Shown here one piece after another: positions 52,590 to 64,000 of a stretch of DNA of 64,000 bases. The stretch covers positions 8,954 to 72,953 of the forward strand of contig WFMF01000427.1 in assembly GCA_011033025.1 (NCBI GenBank), written 5' to 3'. Every line of letters begins with the position of its first letter. Within the stretch, counting starts at the first letter, position 1. The DNA is from Beroe forskalii (lineage: Eukaryota; Ctenophora; Nuda; Beroida; Beroidae). The position numbers and the translations under genes are program-made. Below the pieces are notes generated by a model, which was not told the origin of the DNA, searched no databases, and worked only from the letters and a program-made list of their open reading frames with translations.

Positions 52590-53262
52590 TTATCCTACTA
52601 TTCACGATCATCTTTCATCAATGATCAGTCGATCAGACGAGACTTTCAGAGGAAAGGTCTCGTTGATGCTTGTTAATTAGAAATGGGGTATGTACGATTG
52701 ATCATAGTTTGCAAGTCCTACTGAACCACTCAGTATAAAGAGTAAAAAATGAAATTGAAGGGTTGCATTGTAGCACAGGCCGTCCAATAACAAGAGAGGA
52801 TTTGAACGCTGCTGAGATGAATTCTGGCTACAGTACTTCAGAAGCATCATATATAGGATTGAGAAGCTAATAATTGAAAAGCATCGAGCCTTATAGGACA
52901 CACTGGCCCTCATCAGAGGAATTGTTCAAAAGCAGTTTTCAAATAACAAATTCAAAACAGTTTACAACTTTACAACTGAGGATAAGCATGAAAATGGTTA
53001 TTGAATAGAGTCCAGCCCTCAACACCGATCAAATTCGAAAATGCCAAATCACAATTTTCAGATATTGTTCATTACAGATTATCATGCTTCTATGATTACT
53101 CATCTTCATGGTTAGGAATTCTAGAATCTAAAGATGAATAAAACTTCGAAGATATCAGATTCCTGACTAAGTGACTATAACTTGTTGTGTCATCGATTTC
53201 CTCTCAAACCAAAACTAAAATAATTCACAAGAGAGGCTTGCGAACATTCAGGTGGTTCAGCA

Positions 53263-53372
53263 TTGCGAGGGTTCACTTTGCGAGGGTTCACTTTGCGAGG
53301 GTTCACTTTGCGAGGGTTCACTTTGCCAGGGTTCACTTTGCCAGGGTTCACTTTGCCAGGGTTCACTTTGAG
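53263..53372 (+). repeat. 15-bp tandem repeat, GCGAGGGTTCACTTT
   Basis: Seven units, with a switch from GCGAGG to GCCAGG in the last three. It falls inside an open frame, giving an ARVHF repeat. Confidence 0.9.
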
Positions 53373-54105
53373 AGTCACTTGAAAGATTGGCAATGCCTCG
53401 TGGAAGCACGGGATGATGGGCTTCCTGAACACCTTACAGCCAGCACCTTGAGGTCTGAAGTACAGAAACTGCAAAGCTGGGTACAATATTATTTTATTAG
53501 AGGTTGCTTGCGTGTAACCGGGATATTGAGTTGTACCCTTTCCAGACTTCTATGAACCTGGATCAAAATCTGTCTAAATCAGGTTAATAAACTGTAGTAA
53601 CCTAGAAGTAAGATATTTCGAACGTGTGTTGCTAGCGGGCTACTTTCTAGGAATCGTAGCTCTTTTGGAGAATACCTTTGACGTGGGACCGCCGTGACCC
53701 AGACGTCAATTTATCGTCGTTGAGATTCCGGAAGATACTTCTCAATCCAATTAAGTGATGAGATATTATCCCCCCATTAATTTATTACTTTATTGGATCT
53801 GACCTGCGCGTGTATCTGAGGTCCACGTTAGCAACACGTGTGTATGAAAGCTGGATGGATTGGGAATTATGGACGTGTACCCTGAAAGCAGATCATTAAC
53901 AATGCAATGGTGAAAAAGATATAATAAACTGATTGCAGAATTCAGGCCTCAACATCACTCGGATGCAGCCTCTCCGGACTACACGAGAGATATATAAAGA
54001 AGAAAGTGGGTATTTGCCAGTAATGAACATTGCAACGTCAATGTTAAGAACGCATCATACTCTACTCCAAAGTCACGACAGTGTGTAAAAATGGCTTTTG
54101 GACAG

Positions 54106-54221
54106 ATAGCTAATTAATATCAAATTATGGTGATTCGGTAATCTGCCGATGTGCCCGAGGTGTACCCAGGTTGAGCCCCAGGTGTGCATCGGCAGATTGC
54201 CGAGTTACCTAAATTAGCTAT
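54106..54221. repeat. Long hairpin with two-part stem
   Basis: Outer pair ATAGCTAATT / AATTAGCTAT and inner pair CGGTAATCTGCCGATG / CATCGGCAGATTGCCG (one mismatch), around a loop with repeated CCCAGG. Confidence 0.85.
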
Positions 54222-57180
54222 AAATTAGCCAAGTATTAAAATAAGTGTTGTGTATTACTAAAAGCTGGTTATCTATGGTTTACCGTTATTACATACATAG
54301 GTACACATTTGATAGGTGTGATAAGTATTCCAAATAAAACGCAATTAAAAAGTATTGCTAATAAACACATAATGTTCAGTTGGTGCCATAAACTGTTGAG
54401 TTGCTCTGAAACAGAGAGTTCAGCTGGGAAAAGACGTCAGTGTGTCAGTGGGTTCGCGATTCCCGGAATCCGTTCATCATGCTAGAGATGATAACAGGTC
54501 CAGGCGAATAATATGTTGCAGCCGCTGTTTGGCAGTCATACCATTGCTAAAAATTGGAATAACTCATAAAAGTAAAGTCGACTAGCGTCGAGAATCTGAA
54601 CAGACGCAAGAAAAGTTGGATAAAGGAGGAATATAAAGGGGATAGAAAAATTGTAATTGTCCAGTTCCACAATACGAACCAAAACGAGCTGACTTTTTGA
54701 TGACTTCAATATGAAGGAGAAGAGGTGATAGGTGCTAATTTGATTTAAACTCATTTAAGAGTAACCAGAAAACTCGTTAAGATGATGGAGAGAATGCCCT
54801 AAAGCCAGTTTTGTGGAGGTTTCATAATATGTCAAAATCAGGCCCATATTACAGCCCTCAAGACCTTGTGTATGAAAAAAGAGTTGACAGATCCAAGGTT
54901 CTCGTGAAATAGTCGGAGCCACTCCCAAAAGGCACAAGAACCATCAGGTCAATGAGTCAGTATTTATCCAAGATGTATTAGAAAAAAGCCAAAGAGAATT
55001 TTCATCAAATCAAGAAAGTTATCTTGAACAATCAGTTTATTTGTTTATTTGTATGCTTTATAACTTCTATTTGAACTTGCTATTACAATTGTAAAGTAGT
55101 TATTCATCATTTATTACTTATTACTGTTTATTTATTAATTCTAAAATATGTCATCTCATACTTATCGATTCATTATCATTATTGAGTGATTGCAGTATAA
55201 TTGGTATAAGTTGATATGATACCTTGAAAATGAGAAAAATACATTCAAAGATTTGATACTTAGAGTAATTATAGGCAAGCGAAGAGCAAATACAAGGGCA
55301 ATAAGACAAAGAAATCGTCTTTTTGTGCCATTTTTCGCAATGAAACTGCTTCCTAGATATTATTAAGGGGTAAGGAAACCATTCATGATTATTCGGGTCA
55401 AGATTGAGCCACAAAATCACTTGATTTAGTTATTAAAGTATAGGTCACAGTACACCCCAAAATCTATTTTCGGACTCCTCGGGACCCCGGTCCCCTTAAT
55501 GGGTAAACGATTAAGGTAAATAGGTTAACGAGGATACATTAGAGGCCTGTTCTAAATCAGTGGGTTCAGATAGCTGGTATCCGTAATTCCGCAACTTGAG
55601 AAGATAGCAGAATAGGGTCAATGGGGCAGCTGAGCAACAAGAAAATGTCCCCGTCAGCATATGCAGAGTACCAAAAGGTGATGAATCACTTACATTATAG
55701 ATACTCTTTTGGGCTGCGGTGCAATAAGCGTCAGCCCAGGCAGAGTACTATAAGGTGATACACTTAACATTTAGGTTTATGAGTTATTTTTCATTATGCC
55801 AGTTCATGGCAAATTAACTTGTATCCCTTAACAGTGGATTAACAGTCTAATAAAACGAGAGAAGTACCAATTTATGAGTAAGGTAGGCAATGAGTTCATA
55901 AATACAAATAAATTAGGTTGCTTGGTATACATAGAAGTCTAGCCAACGGCAACCACTTAGTCTCACGGGCACACCTATTGTTGAGTTATTATTATCATTG
56001 ATTAAATCAATATTATTAAAGCATTGTTTTGTATAGTCCATGAACAAGGGACATAGACTTATCATAATAATTTGGAAGCCATGAAGGAGAACGAATGCTC
56101 AAGTACAGCCAAAACTGTCAAAACTTAGAAAAAACGTACTAGGTAACAGTCATGAAAACAAAATAATTATTATCATTTTAGTAGCCAATTCACAAAAAAT
56201 AGAAGTAAATAAACATGAATTCTACATATTTTATTGAGACCGGAAAAGAAGAAAAAGTTAAAGCCAGAGAGAACTCAATCAACATTCCCAACACTGAAGC
56301 AGTGTCGATGTTAAGGACTGAGTTCCACCCGTGGTTCACAGAACCCTGGGCCCTCCTTTGTGTCGCGCGTTATTGCACGTTTCTGCGCGGCTTTTACAGC
56401 TGGACCAGGGATAAGATCCTTCTGAGTTTTAAAACTTGGATGTTATCCTGATTGCAGTATCATTATGTACGCCACCAGAATACTGATTGGAACGTGTGCA
56501 ATTCAAAGGTATAATAGCTACCTCATCAGCCACTACAAAGATAGTAGATACTCTATAGAAGTATAAATTTATATGCTAATATTTGGCAAAGTAACGCTAA
56601 TAGTTGGCGAGGAGAATGGAGTCTGAAGAAGATTGAGAGCTTGTCGAAACCATTTGAACACATGCAATAATCGAGAATTGCATTTAGTAACTATCACGAT
56701 TCGACAACGTGGAAATGAAGTTGTAGAAATCAAATGTCCATACAATTTGAGACAATTTCACTTTTGGCAGCAGCAGAAAGAAGTGAGAAAAGTCACAATC
56801 TCATAATATTATGTAAAATACTACCTACAATATAATCGATAAATAACCAGTGACCTTATCACTGAGAAACAGTTTTAAGATTTAACGAACGTGAGAGTAA
56901 CAGCAGATTATTATATGTAGTAGAAAGTCGAGGAATACGTCCCAATTGACGAGAATGGGTTCAGATAGCTAGTATCCGTAACTATCAGACAAATATGTAT
57001 ATGAACCAAGCGACAGTTCATAGTTTGTGACATTAAAAAACCATTTTTTTTCTGTCTGTATCGGCCTCGACGTGGTTTGGGGTGGGCGGTGTTTAATGTT
57101 TAGGATGTGACTGATGCGTAAGGATATTGCAGATACTGACACGATCACTAACATAATACGATATATTATTTTGTTCTGAC
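54222..57180. other. Non-coding stretch, no gene recognised
   Basis: A+T-rich. The frames at 54536-54754, 55151-55420 and 56215-56451 have no recognised similarity. Small repeats of GGTTCAGATAGCTGGTATCC occur at about 55563 and 56950. Confidence 0.45.
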
Positions 57181-57230
57181 TGAAGCGAAAAATAGTGAAC
57201 GCTGGCCGGAGGCCACGGGTTTTGCTAGTA

Positions 57231-57683
57231 TTAGTAATTCTTCATTTTCTGTTATGAGAAATTACAGAAGCAGAGATTTACACAAGAGACTTATCACACC
57301 ATACCTCTATTCAAGAAAACTGACAGGATTACCAAGGACCACCTTACTAAAGATGCATCTGTCTGTGTCAGACGATCTCTTCCTGAGACACTTCATTGGA
57401 CAGCTGCCTCAAGTAGAAGAGACGGGCTAAACCTGCCAAGAGGTGTGCAGACTGTATCAGAGAGGTAAATTCCAGTTCACACCCGAACAGACGAGCTAAA
57501 AGGAACAATCTTGTAAAGTCCACAACATAAAGGTGTGAAAGATGTGGACTTGTTTAGTGAAACATGAAGCATCTTCGAAAGATTTGCTCCTCCTAATAAC
57601 TGAGGCAATAGAGCACTAGAAGATCACATAAATATTAGTAATTCTTCATTTTTATAAGAACTTACAGAAGCTCAGATTACCTT
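57231..57683 (+). repeat. Direct repeat pair ATTAGTAATTCTTCATTTT
   Basis: ATTAGTAATTCTTCATTTT ... TTACAGAAGC occurs at 57231 and about 57635. Between them, broken frames give FLRHFIGQLPQVEETG and CRLYQR, faintly like the C-terminal end of a piggyBac-type transposase; this is weak. Confidence 0.4.
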
Positions 57684-57892
57684 ACCAAGATAGCAAGAAG
57701 AGATTGACAAAACCTTTTACCAACTAATGGCTATTGAAAGAAAAGCCGCAAAGAATGATCGATCATGGCCAAAAGCTAAATGAATTTTAAGGACAAACAA
57801 GGTAAGATAATTATTCAGCTAAACTTCTTTCAATTACATAAACTTTGGTACTGAATAATATAATAAGAATTATTACCTACGAGGATTAAAAG

Positions 57893-58096
57893 GTGCAATA
57901 CAAGGAGAAATTTCGACCACAGCTTAATAAACCATTTCTCATATGGTCTATCCGGAGAACCTACAATGCACTCCGAAGTACGAGCCTCAGGAACATGATT
58001 TCCGAGGGTAACAGCAGATGTCGCGGCGCCAACAAGATTTCCGGAACCAATCTTCTGGTCAGTCAGATCATCGAAAATCAGCGTTTAAAGCTTTAG
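57893..58096 (+). CDS. Unassigned 67-codon open frame
   Basis: Basic sequence (KFRPQLNKPFLIWSIRRTYN). A further broken frame at 58298-58380 reads MAENVSQPAIRHQFSYASVV, reminiscent of retroelement ORF1 starts. No firm assignment. Confidence 0.2.
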   Translation: MQYKEKFRPQLNKPFLIWSIRRTYNALRSTSLRNMISEGNSRCRGANKISGTNLLVSQIIENQRLKL

Positions 58097-58529
58097 TCAA
58101 AGTACCCCGAAGAAAATTTTCCTTTTTCAGTTTTACCGATTGGTCCTCATAAAATAAATAGTCAACCTTAATCAAGAGCAAATTTGTGTTTTCACTAAAT
58201 AAGTTTCCATTAAGGATTTTACAAATCAATGGGAAATAAGATGTAAAAATTCGTTAATAAAAAGCCACCCTTTATATTTATTCATAGAATTCAAAAAATG
58301 GCAGAAAATGTCTCACAGCCTGCGATAAGACATCAGTTCAGCTATGCTTCAGTGGTGGCAAGGAAGCAGGTCACCTAGAAACACACTCAAGAAGGAAAGA
58401 AGTTACGAGGTGGCATTTGACGAGGAGTCAGACCCACCCCCGGGTAATTATATCACGCTAGTCACTTTGGGACATGCAGTGAAAGGGAAACGGATGTAGA
58501 CCGGTCGATAAACAACTTTATCCCCTATT

Positions 58530-60373
58530 AATGATAGCTGTCTGTGTAATTTGTACCCTACAGGCCCCTTTTTACCAAACATCATTGAATGAGTATTATC
58601 TCCTTCAACTGAGGAGCTAAGATTACGCAGTTTCAATTTTCTGACAGACAAGGCCCATTTCAAATAAGAAATGTTGACTTTTTCCTGGTCAACATTGATT
58701 ACTCAGATATGCTTTGACCTCAAAAATCGTATTTTTTGAAAAAATGAAAAAAATATTTACTTTTCATTTATATTTGGAGTTTTAGGACATAGGTGAATCG
58801 AGAGCCCCAAAAAATTTGCTCTGCTTGACTCATTACCCTTTTTCTATCATTACAAATGATTTTCTTGGCGCTCAGATCACTGAAATGTGGATTATAGCAA
58901 AATGAAAAGGGTGTCCAAAATGTCCCTTCAAGAGCATTTTATGCTTCAAAGCATATGACCCTTTTAAAGTGGTAAATTACGCTCGGTTTTTATGAAAAAG
59001 TTTCAAATATATTTTTGAGTATTATACGCCAAAACATGACACAATTTGAAAGGTAATTCTGAAAATTTCATTCTGTACAGGCCTTTTTGTAACATAAATT
59101 TTTCAAATATTGTATTTCAATGCTTCCATGGACTCCAATTCGTACATTTGGAAATGGTTTCATGGTTTTGATGAGCAAGACACTAACAATCTATCATCAA
59201 CCACTTTTTTGACTCAAGGAACTAACTTTAATAAAAAATCAACAATGAAAGCAAATTTTTGCCATTTCAAAATGGGTCCTAGAAGGGACATTTTATTATT
59301 TTCCATAGTGAAAAGTCAGAAGCAGTGGAAAACTAACATGTATCTTTTACAGTGATCTTCAGTTAACCATGTTCAATGAAAATTGAAGGCTTAATAATAT
59401 TTTATTTGCCATTTTAGAGCAATTTAGATAGCAGTGCTGAATATTCAACATCAATTTTCAAAATTGTGATCCATTTCTTCCAGTGAAAGGTATCAGTACA
59501 TGTTATTTGTCATCACTAGGCATCTTACACGATCCTGTAACACAGAAACAACTTCAGAATCAAGGCAGGGACGGAATATCAGGCATTTTCTATCATCATC
59601 GAAATGTACCTTCTAGGGGACATTTTCAAATTCTTCAACCTAAAATTTCTCGTTTCCTTTTAAAAAGGGCCAGATGCACCGATGTTTCTTAAGAATAATA
59701 AGCTTTATATGTAACATAAAGTAATTATGCTTAACCAGTGAGCTGATTTAAACATGTTAAAGTGTGAAGCAAAACTACTATAAAAAATGTCCCTTAGGAG
59801 GAACATTTCTCTTGAACATGTCCTCTTGTGCCCAGAATTTCAAGATATATGATATAGAAAAAACAGTTGTTTTTGAAATCATTCTTTTACTGTCATATTT
59901 CATAAAAACTTTAGGCTGCCCATATCTGTAAGAGGGTGCAGTAAGTAACAGCAAATACGAAATTTAAGTCATTTTTTGGGGCAGTACTCAAAATGGGCAA
60001 GATATAACATGAAGTGATGAATTTTGCATAGAATTTTTTCATCAAATACTGTGCTATTAGTGTCTCCCTTGAAATAAAATAAGCCCAGACATCACAGGAT
60101 TTTAGCAGAAGGTTAAAATAATGAAGGAATTATGAAGCCGGTTTTTATGGTTTTGAAAATGACCATTTCAACATCAATTGCAGAAAAATTGGGGCCAGTG
60201 CAAGAGGAATTGTTCCAGGTTTTGCCTACACCATTGACAGAGAGTGTGAGGCAAATTGAAACCATAAAAACTTGTTCCAAACATAGATAACTCGTGTTTT
60301 GTAAAAAGTACCATGGAAGGTACATTTTCTTGAAAATGTACCCTAGAAGGGACATTTAGACAGTTATCATTAA
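58530..60373. mobile_element. Decayed element with AATGATARCTGTCT inverted ends and ATGTCCCTTCTAGG motifs
   Basis: Inverted ends at 58530-58543 and about 60359-60373. Inside, TCCCTTCTAGG-like motifs occur at about 58920, 59278(-), 59610(-), 59786 and 60338(-), with the rest unique. No transposase. Confidence 0.55.
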
Positions 60374-60378
60374 AGGAC

Positions 60379-60530
60379 GAACACAGACCTCTTAATAAAT
60401 AAACAACTTCATCCCATATCAACGGATGTGTACACTGTACAGACCTCTTAAATAAACAACTTTATCCCCAATTAACGGACGTGTACACTGAACATAGATC
60501 TCTTAGATAAACAAATTTAATAATATACAG
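60379..60530 (+). repeat. Three ~55-bp direct repeats, AGACCTCTTAAATAAACAAC
   Basis: Units at about 60386, 60440 and 60487. A related phrase, GATAAACAACTTTATCCCC, sits just outside the left end of the element at 58507. Confidence 0.75.
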
Positions 60531-60722
60531 CCAAATTACTCAATTTAACAATAAATACTTCATGACTAGCCTGGAATTTGTAGGAACTATAGTATTAGTT
60601 TATCCTACTACCTATAAACATTCGTGTCTCTTCTTTTCTCCCTAAACTTCAAAAGTGTATACACTTGAACTGGTGGCCTCGGTGGGATTACATGAGAAAT
60701 GAACTGTACAAATAATATCAAA

Positions 60723-61256
60723 TCAAACATCTTGGCCGAGGTACAGGATGAAGAATAGCTCCTTCATAATATGCCTTGCCCTCATCAAGGCATTCACCGT
60801 CGGGTCTCGGCCCGGTGCTTCCAAGGTCTCGGGGTAGGTCAAGCTTTTCGCACGATGCTTCCACTTCAACAAGGTCGCTTTCCTCATCGGCCTGGTAACT
60901 CCTTCAACTCTCATGACAGCTCTTTCAAGCGACTCCAACCAGATTCCCAGGCAGTAGATCAGTTGCCCAAAGATAGCCCTGAAACATTCATGTGGTCCAT
61001 CCCGACCGTAGGACGATCGTCCATAACTCAAAGAACGCAACGTTAAGTTGCTGCCGAGCAAGACAGTGGACAACAAGGGCTCAACAACGTCTCCCAGCTC
61101 CTCCTGGCCTGGATCCTTCTCCACAGCTTGTTCCCTTTCTGCTTCACCATCCTCCACCAGCAACCTCTCTTCTTCCTCAATGTTCAGCTCCAATACAAGA
61201 TTCTCCATGTCAGTCGTGTGTGGCAATAGAGCAAAACTAGTGGGTGTTTCAAGCAA
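60723..61256 (-). CDS. Unassigned 177-codon open frame
   Basis: Intact frame, clearly richer in G+C than its surroundings. The N-terminal third is acidic (LNIEEEERLLVEDGEAEREQ); the C-terminal part is helical and basic (IYCLGIWLESLERAVMRVEG; ATLLKWKHRAKSLTYPETLE). A second in-frame Met at residue 17 is a plausible alternative start. I recognise no family. It could be a single-exon gene, a retrocopy or one exon of a longer gene. No poly(A) signal was found just downstream. Confidence 0.4.
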   Translation of the reverse strand: MLETPTSFALLPHTTDMENLVLELNIEEEERLLVEDGEAEREQAVEKDPGQEELGDVVEPLLSTVLLGSNLTLRSLSYGRSSYGRDGPHECFRAIFGQLIYCLGIWLESLERAVMRVEGVTRPMRKATLLKWKHRAKSLTYPETLEAPGRDPTVNALMRARHIMKELFFILYLGQDV

Positions 61257-61338
61257 TGACAGTTTTGTACTATTATACGATTAATTAGAAGGTGAAATGA
61301 TACTGTACCGGTGTAACCAAATTATTGAGTATACCTTA

Positions 61339-61991
61339 TTGTAGGAAATTAAGCACTCAGAAAATTAAGCACCAATGCCTCGAAAAGGGCTTAATTTCAT
61401 GGTGCTTAATGACATGCTGGCTTAATTTTTGTAGGCCTTGATTTTCATATAATTTTGGGATTTTTAAATGTCAAAAAATGTTCAATATTTTGCTATATTA
61501 TGTACAGTGGTAATTTAGAACAATGGAAGTAAAGAATCTTAATAATAATTTAATGATGAATTGAAAATAATGGAATTACCAAATATCCTCGTCACAAGCC
61601 TCCCTCTCCTCGTCTTCAGCTTCCACAAAGTCTTGGTTCTACATCCTTTTGAATCATCCTTGTCAGATCTTTAAATGCTGTAGCTCTCCTTGATGTACGC
61701 AGAGATCATCAAAAAGTCTGACCTGACTCTTGATCTACAGACCTCCTTGTGTGATTGGTGACCGGAACTGTTCTTCAGTCAGAACTTAAATCTGTTTTAC
61801 ATAACAGACACACATTAAAATTTGCATGTCATCTGAATAAATTGTGAAAAATTTAATCAAGCCTACAAGTAATTAGGCCTACCTGAAATCAAGCCTTCAT
61901 GTAATTAAGCACCATATGTGTTAAAAGGGCCTAATTTCATGGTGCTTAATGACGTGTAGGCGTAATTTTTTGAGTGCTTAATTTCCTACAA
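61339..61991. mobile_element. 653-bp MITE, TTGTAGGAAATTAAGCACTC termini, TA target duplication
   Basis: Perfect 22-bp inverted ends flanked by TA (61337-61338, 61992-61993). The subterminal phrase GGCTTAATTTCATGGTGCTTAATG is present on both sides in direct orientation. Confidence 0.85.
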
Positions 61992-62122
61992 TAATGTAAT
62001 TGCTGGAATGTGAACATAGCATACGTATTGGATAAGGGTAGCCGTATACCCGTATCTGTATCAAGGGATATACAACGTTCAGGTTTGTGAGTGGATCTCA
62101 TATAATATCGTTTTTATAATTC

Positions 62123-62140
62123 CCGCCCTGGCCAGGGCGG
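62123..62140. repeat. Perfect 18-bp palindrome CCGCCCTGGCCAGGGCGG
   Basis: Self-complementary without spacer, in A+T-rich surroundings; followed by TAACCCCCCGCGG. Confidence 0.9.
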
Positions 62141-62842
62141 TAACCCCCCGCGGTAAAAAGAAAACTGGCCAGGGGTATAAGTTAGAGATTTGAGTGTCAC
62201 AGGGTGATATAATATATAGCATGATAATTGGGAGCAAATTTGGAAAGCCGAGATGTCAAGAACGGGAAATGGTAGAGCCATGATCGAGGTCAGGTTTTGT
62301 TGATCTAAGATGGGAAAATGTTATAGGCTATAAGAGAAGTTCTGGTGACGTCATTTTCACGTCATTATGACGTCATCAACTTAGCGAAATTTTATTGCTT
62401 TTTTAGCGAAAATAGGCCATTTTTGAGCGCATTTTTCACCAAGAAGGAAAAGCGATAGCTCAAAAATTTTGAAAAATCGTTAGTTGGAAATTTAAAGAGC
62501 TTTCAGAAAATCATATGGATCATTGGGCTATCTCGTTTTTTTATCGAGATATACGCGATTTTCTAAGGTACGGTGAAAAATCAATTTCAAAATTTTAGGA
62601 GAAAAACTTAAAGAGTGATATGTCAAGAACTGCAGCTTATCTTGAGATGAGACCGGTCAAAGTATGTTGTACTAAGGCGGAACTGTCTTATAGGCTATAT
62701 GGGAAGTTGGTTTGAGCTTATTTGGGTGCTGTGATGACGTCATCAAAAACGCGTAAAACCACTTAAATAGCGTATTTTGTGATAGAACGCTTTTTTGCGC
62801 TACTTTTACATCTCCAACTCATAGAGTTTTCATCGGATTATG

Positions 62843-63056
62843 TGGGTCCGAATAACGGGGGTCAGAATAAGGGGGGTCCGAATATCGGGGGTCCGAATAA
62901 CGGGGGTCCGAATAACGGGGGTCCGAGTAACGGGGGTCCGAATAACGGGGGTCCGAATAACGGGGGTCCGAGTAACGGGGGTCCGAATAACGGGGGTCCG
63001 AATAACGGGGGTCCGAATATCGGGGGTCCGAATAACGGGGGTCCGAATAACGGGGA
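62843..63056 (+). repeat. 15-bp minisatellite, GTCCGAATAACGGGG
   Basis: About 14 units; the same unit as 17272-17492 in opposite orientation. Confidence 0.95.
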
Positions 63057-63586
63057 AATATACGATGGACTAGTGAAGCACGTGAGTTCACGCGGACGTT
63101 TTGTAGAAATTAGGGGATTTGAAGAAATTGATATTTACGCAGGATTTTCGACTTGATTATGTTGAAATGAGTTTAAATACGACTAATGCACATGAAATTA
63201 GATCTGGTTGCCATATTTTAGCACGTGAGTACACACGGACGTTTTGTAGAAATTAGGGGATTCGAAGAAATTGATATTTACACGGGATTTTCGACTTGGT
63301 TACGTTGAAATGAGTTCAAATACGACTAATGCACGTGAAATTAGATCTGGTTGCTATTCTTCAGCACGTGAGTACACACGGACGTTTTGTAGAAATTAAG
63401 AAATATATCAATTCTAGTAATTCCAAGTAAGAATAACTTAGTTTTGGACTTCCTCAGGGTGATTTATGTAGACTTGCGTGTGGGCTAGTAACGAGGGTTC
63501 GGACTACGTGAGGGCAAGTTACGTGGGTCCAAACTGCCTTTGGGCAAGTAACATGGGTTCAAACTACATACATCTGTCAGTATCAT

Positions 63587-63722
63587 AAAACCGTTGGACG
63601 GTTGGTCTAGTAACCCCCCGCGAGTTTGGATGTGACAACGGAACCTGAAAGGAGACAAAATGGGCTGATCACATCCAAACCAGCGGGGGGTTACTAGACC
63701 AACCGTCCAACGGTTTTGGTGG
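63587..63722. repeat. Terminal palindrome, right copy
   Basis: AAAACCGTTGGACGGTTGGT ... facing its complement, with the same inner loop phrase (GAAAGGAGACAAAATGGGC) as the left copy in opposite orientation. Confidence 0.9.
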
Positions 63723-64000
63723 TATTAAGTAGATATTATTTGCATGAGAAATATTTCGATTTTAGCACTGTCAGTGACAGTGGTGATAAAAATATTAGAT
63801 AATTAATATTTTCATTTCTATTTTGGGGAGAGTTTTAGTAGTATCCTTATCTCTTTTAAAGTGTATACACTTGAAGTATACTGCCAACAACTACAATGGT
63901 GAAACCAGGAAATAAAAGACACCGATCTACCGTCTCTTGGCAGTGTAAACTCAATATAAAATATTGAACTTATTCTGAATATTGCAGTGTTTATATTTTG
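63723..64000. other. Non-coding end of window
   Basis: No gene or repeat recognised. Confidence 0.5.

Larger units (their letters stand above)
62643..63722 (-). mobile_element. 1.07-kb repeat unit with terminal palindrome (right copy)
   Basis: Inverted copy of 16599-17668 with the same order of parts. Further inward (62270-62640) a diverged internal repeat of its own inner end is present (TTATAGGCTATA, GTGACGTCAT), which the left copy lacks. Confidence 0.8.

Noticed and set aside
53187..53555. 122-codon frame with ARVHF repeats
   Set aside because: The repeat is seven copies of a 15-mer. The following segment looks mildly protein-like but has no recognised family or splice sites.
57231..57683. 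piggyBac transposase gene
   Set aside because: Only a short, broken C-terminal resemblance; no catalytic region.

Overview
This is a stretch of an A+T-rich, intron-bearing animal genome, probably a marine invertebrate; the sequence alone does not fix the phylum. Two things point to a metazoan: one exon of mitochondrial glycine decarboxylase (GLDC), and a 12-exon gene with GT-AG introns whose phases all agree. Most of the rest is mobile or repetitive DNA: foldback elements, MITEs, one intact retrotransposon ORF, minisatellites, decayed transposase and retroelement relics, and many hairpins.

Layout. 0-5 kb: a degenerate minisatellite, then a 3.4-kb foldback element with about 1-kb arms made of nested tandem repeats and a dead LINE reverse transcriptase in its loop. 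5-12 kb: a gag/protease relic, a TA-flanked MITE, a 73-bp palindrome and an 18-bp minisatellite. 12-16 kb: the lone GLDC exon (minus strand) next to an intact 1130-codon double-PHD / reverse transcriptase / putative restriction-like-endonuclease ORF flanked by a 13-bp direct repeat. 16.6-17.7 kb and 62.6-63.7 kb: two inverted copies of a 1.07-kb unit ending in a 145-bp palindrome. 18-25 kb: three further foldback or terminal-inverted-repeat elements, one with a clean 6-bp target duplication, plus satellite DNA. 27.5-39.1 kb: the host gene, 547 codons over 12 exons with HEAT-like repeats at the end and no stop reached. Its introns hold a TTAA-flanked element carrying a hAT-like MITE, three minisatellites, a tRNA-like sequence and a cluster of multi-hairpin loci. 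41-45.7 kb: a 4.4-kb inverted-repeat element with a MITE inside a MITE. 45.7-58 kb: decayed coding fragments, partly in tandem duplicate, including a pogo/Tigger transposase relic and an SGNH-like fragment. 58.5-62 kb: a decayed inverted-repeat element, an unassigned 177-codon ORF and a TA-flanked MITE.

The most unusual signal is a set of four multi-hairpin loci at 36.5-39.0 kb. Three of them have the same plan: one outer stem enclosing exactly three hairpins. The stems differ in sequence yet pair, while the hairpin tips share a core of G.A/A.G tandem mismatches, a short G+C stem and usually a GNA triloop, the class that includes the exceptionally stable d(GCGAAGC) mini-hairpin. The second is in the same gene: a 37-bp tandem duplication spans one 5' splice site, and a minisatellite at another intron start repeats that intron's own 5' splice site.
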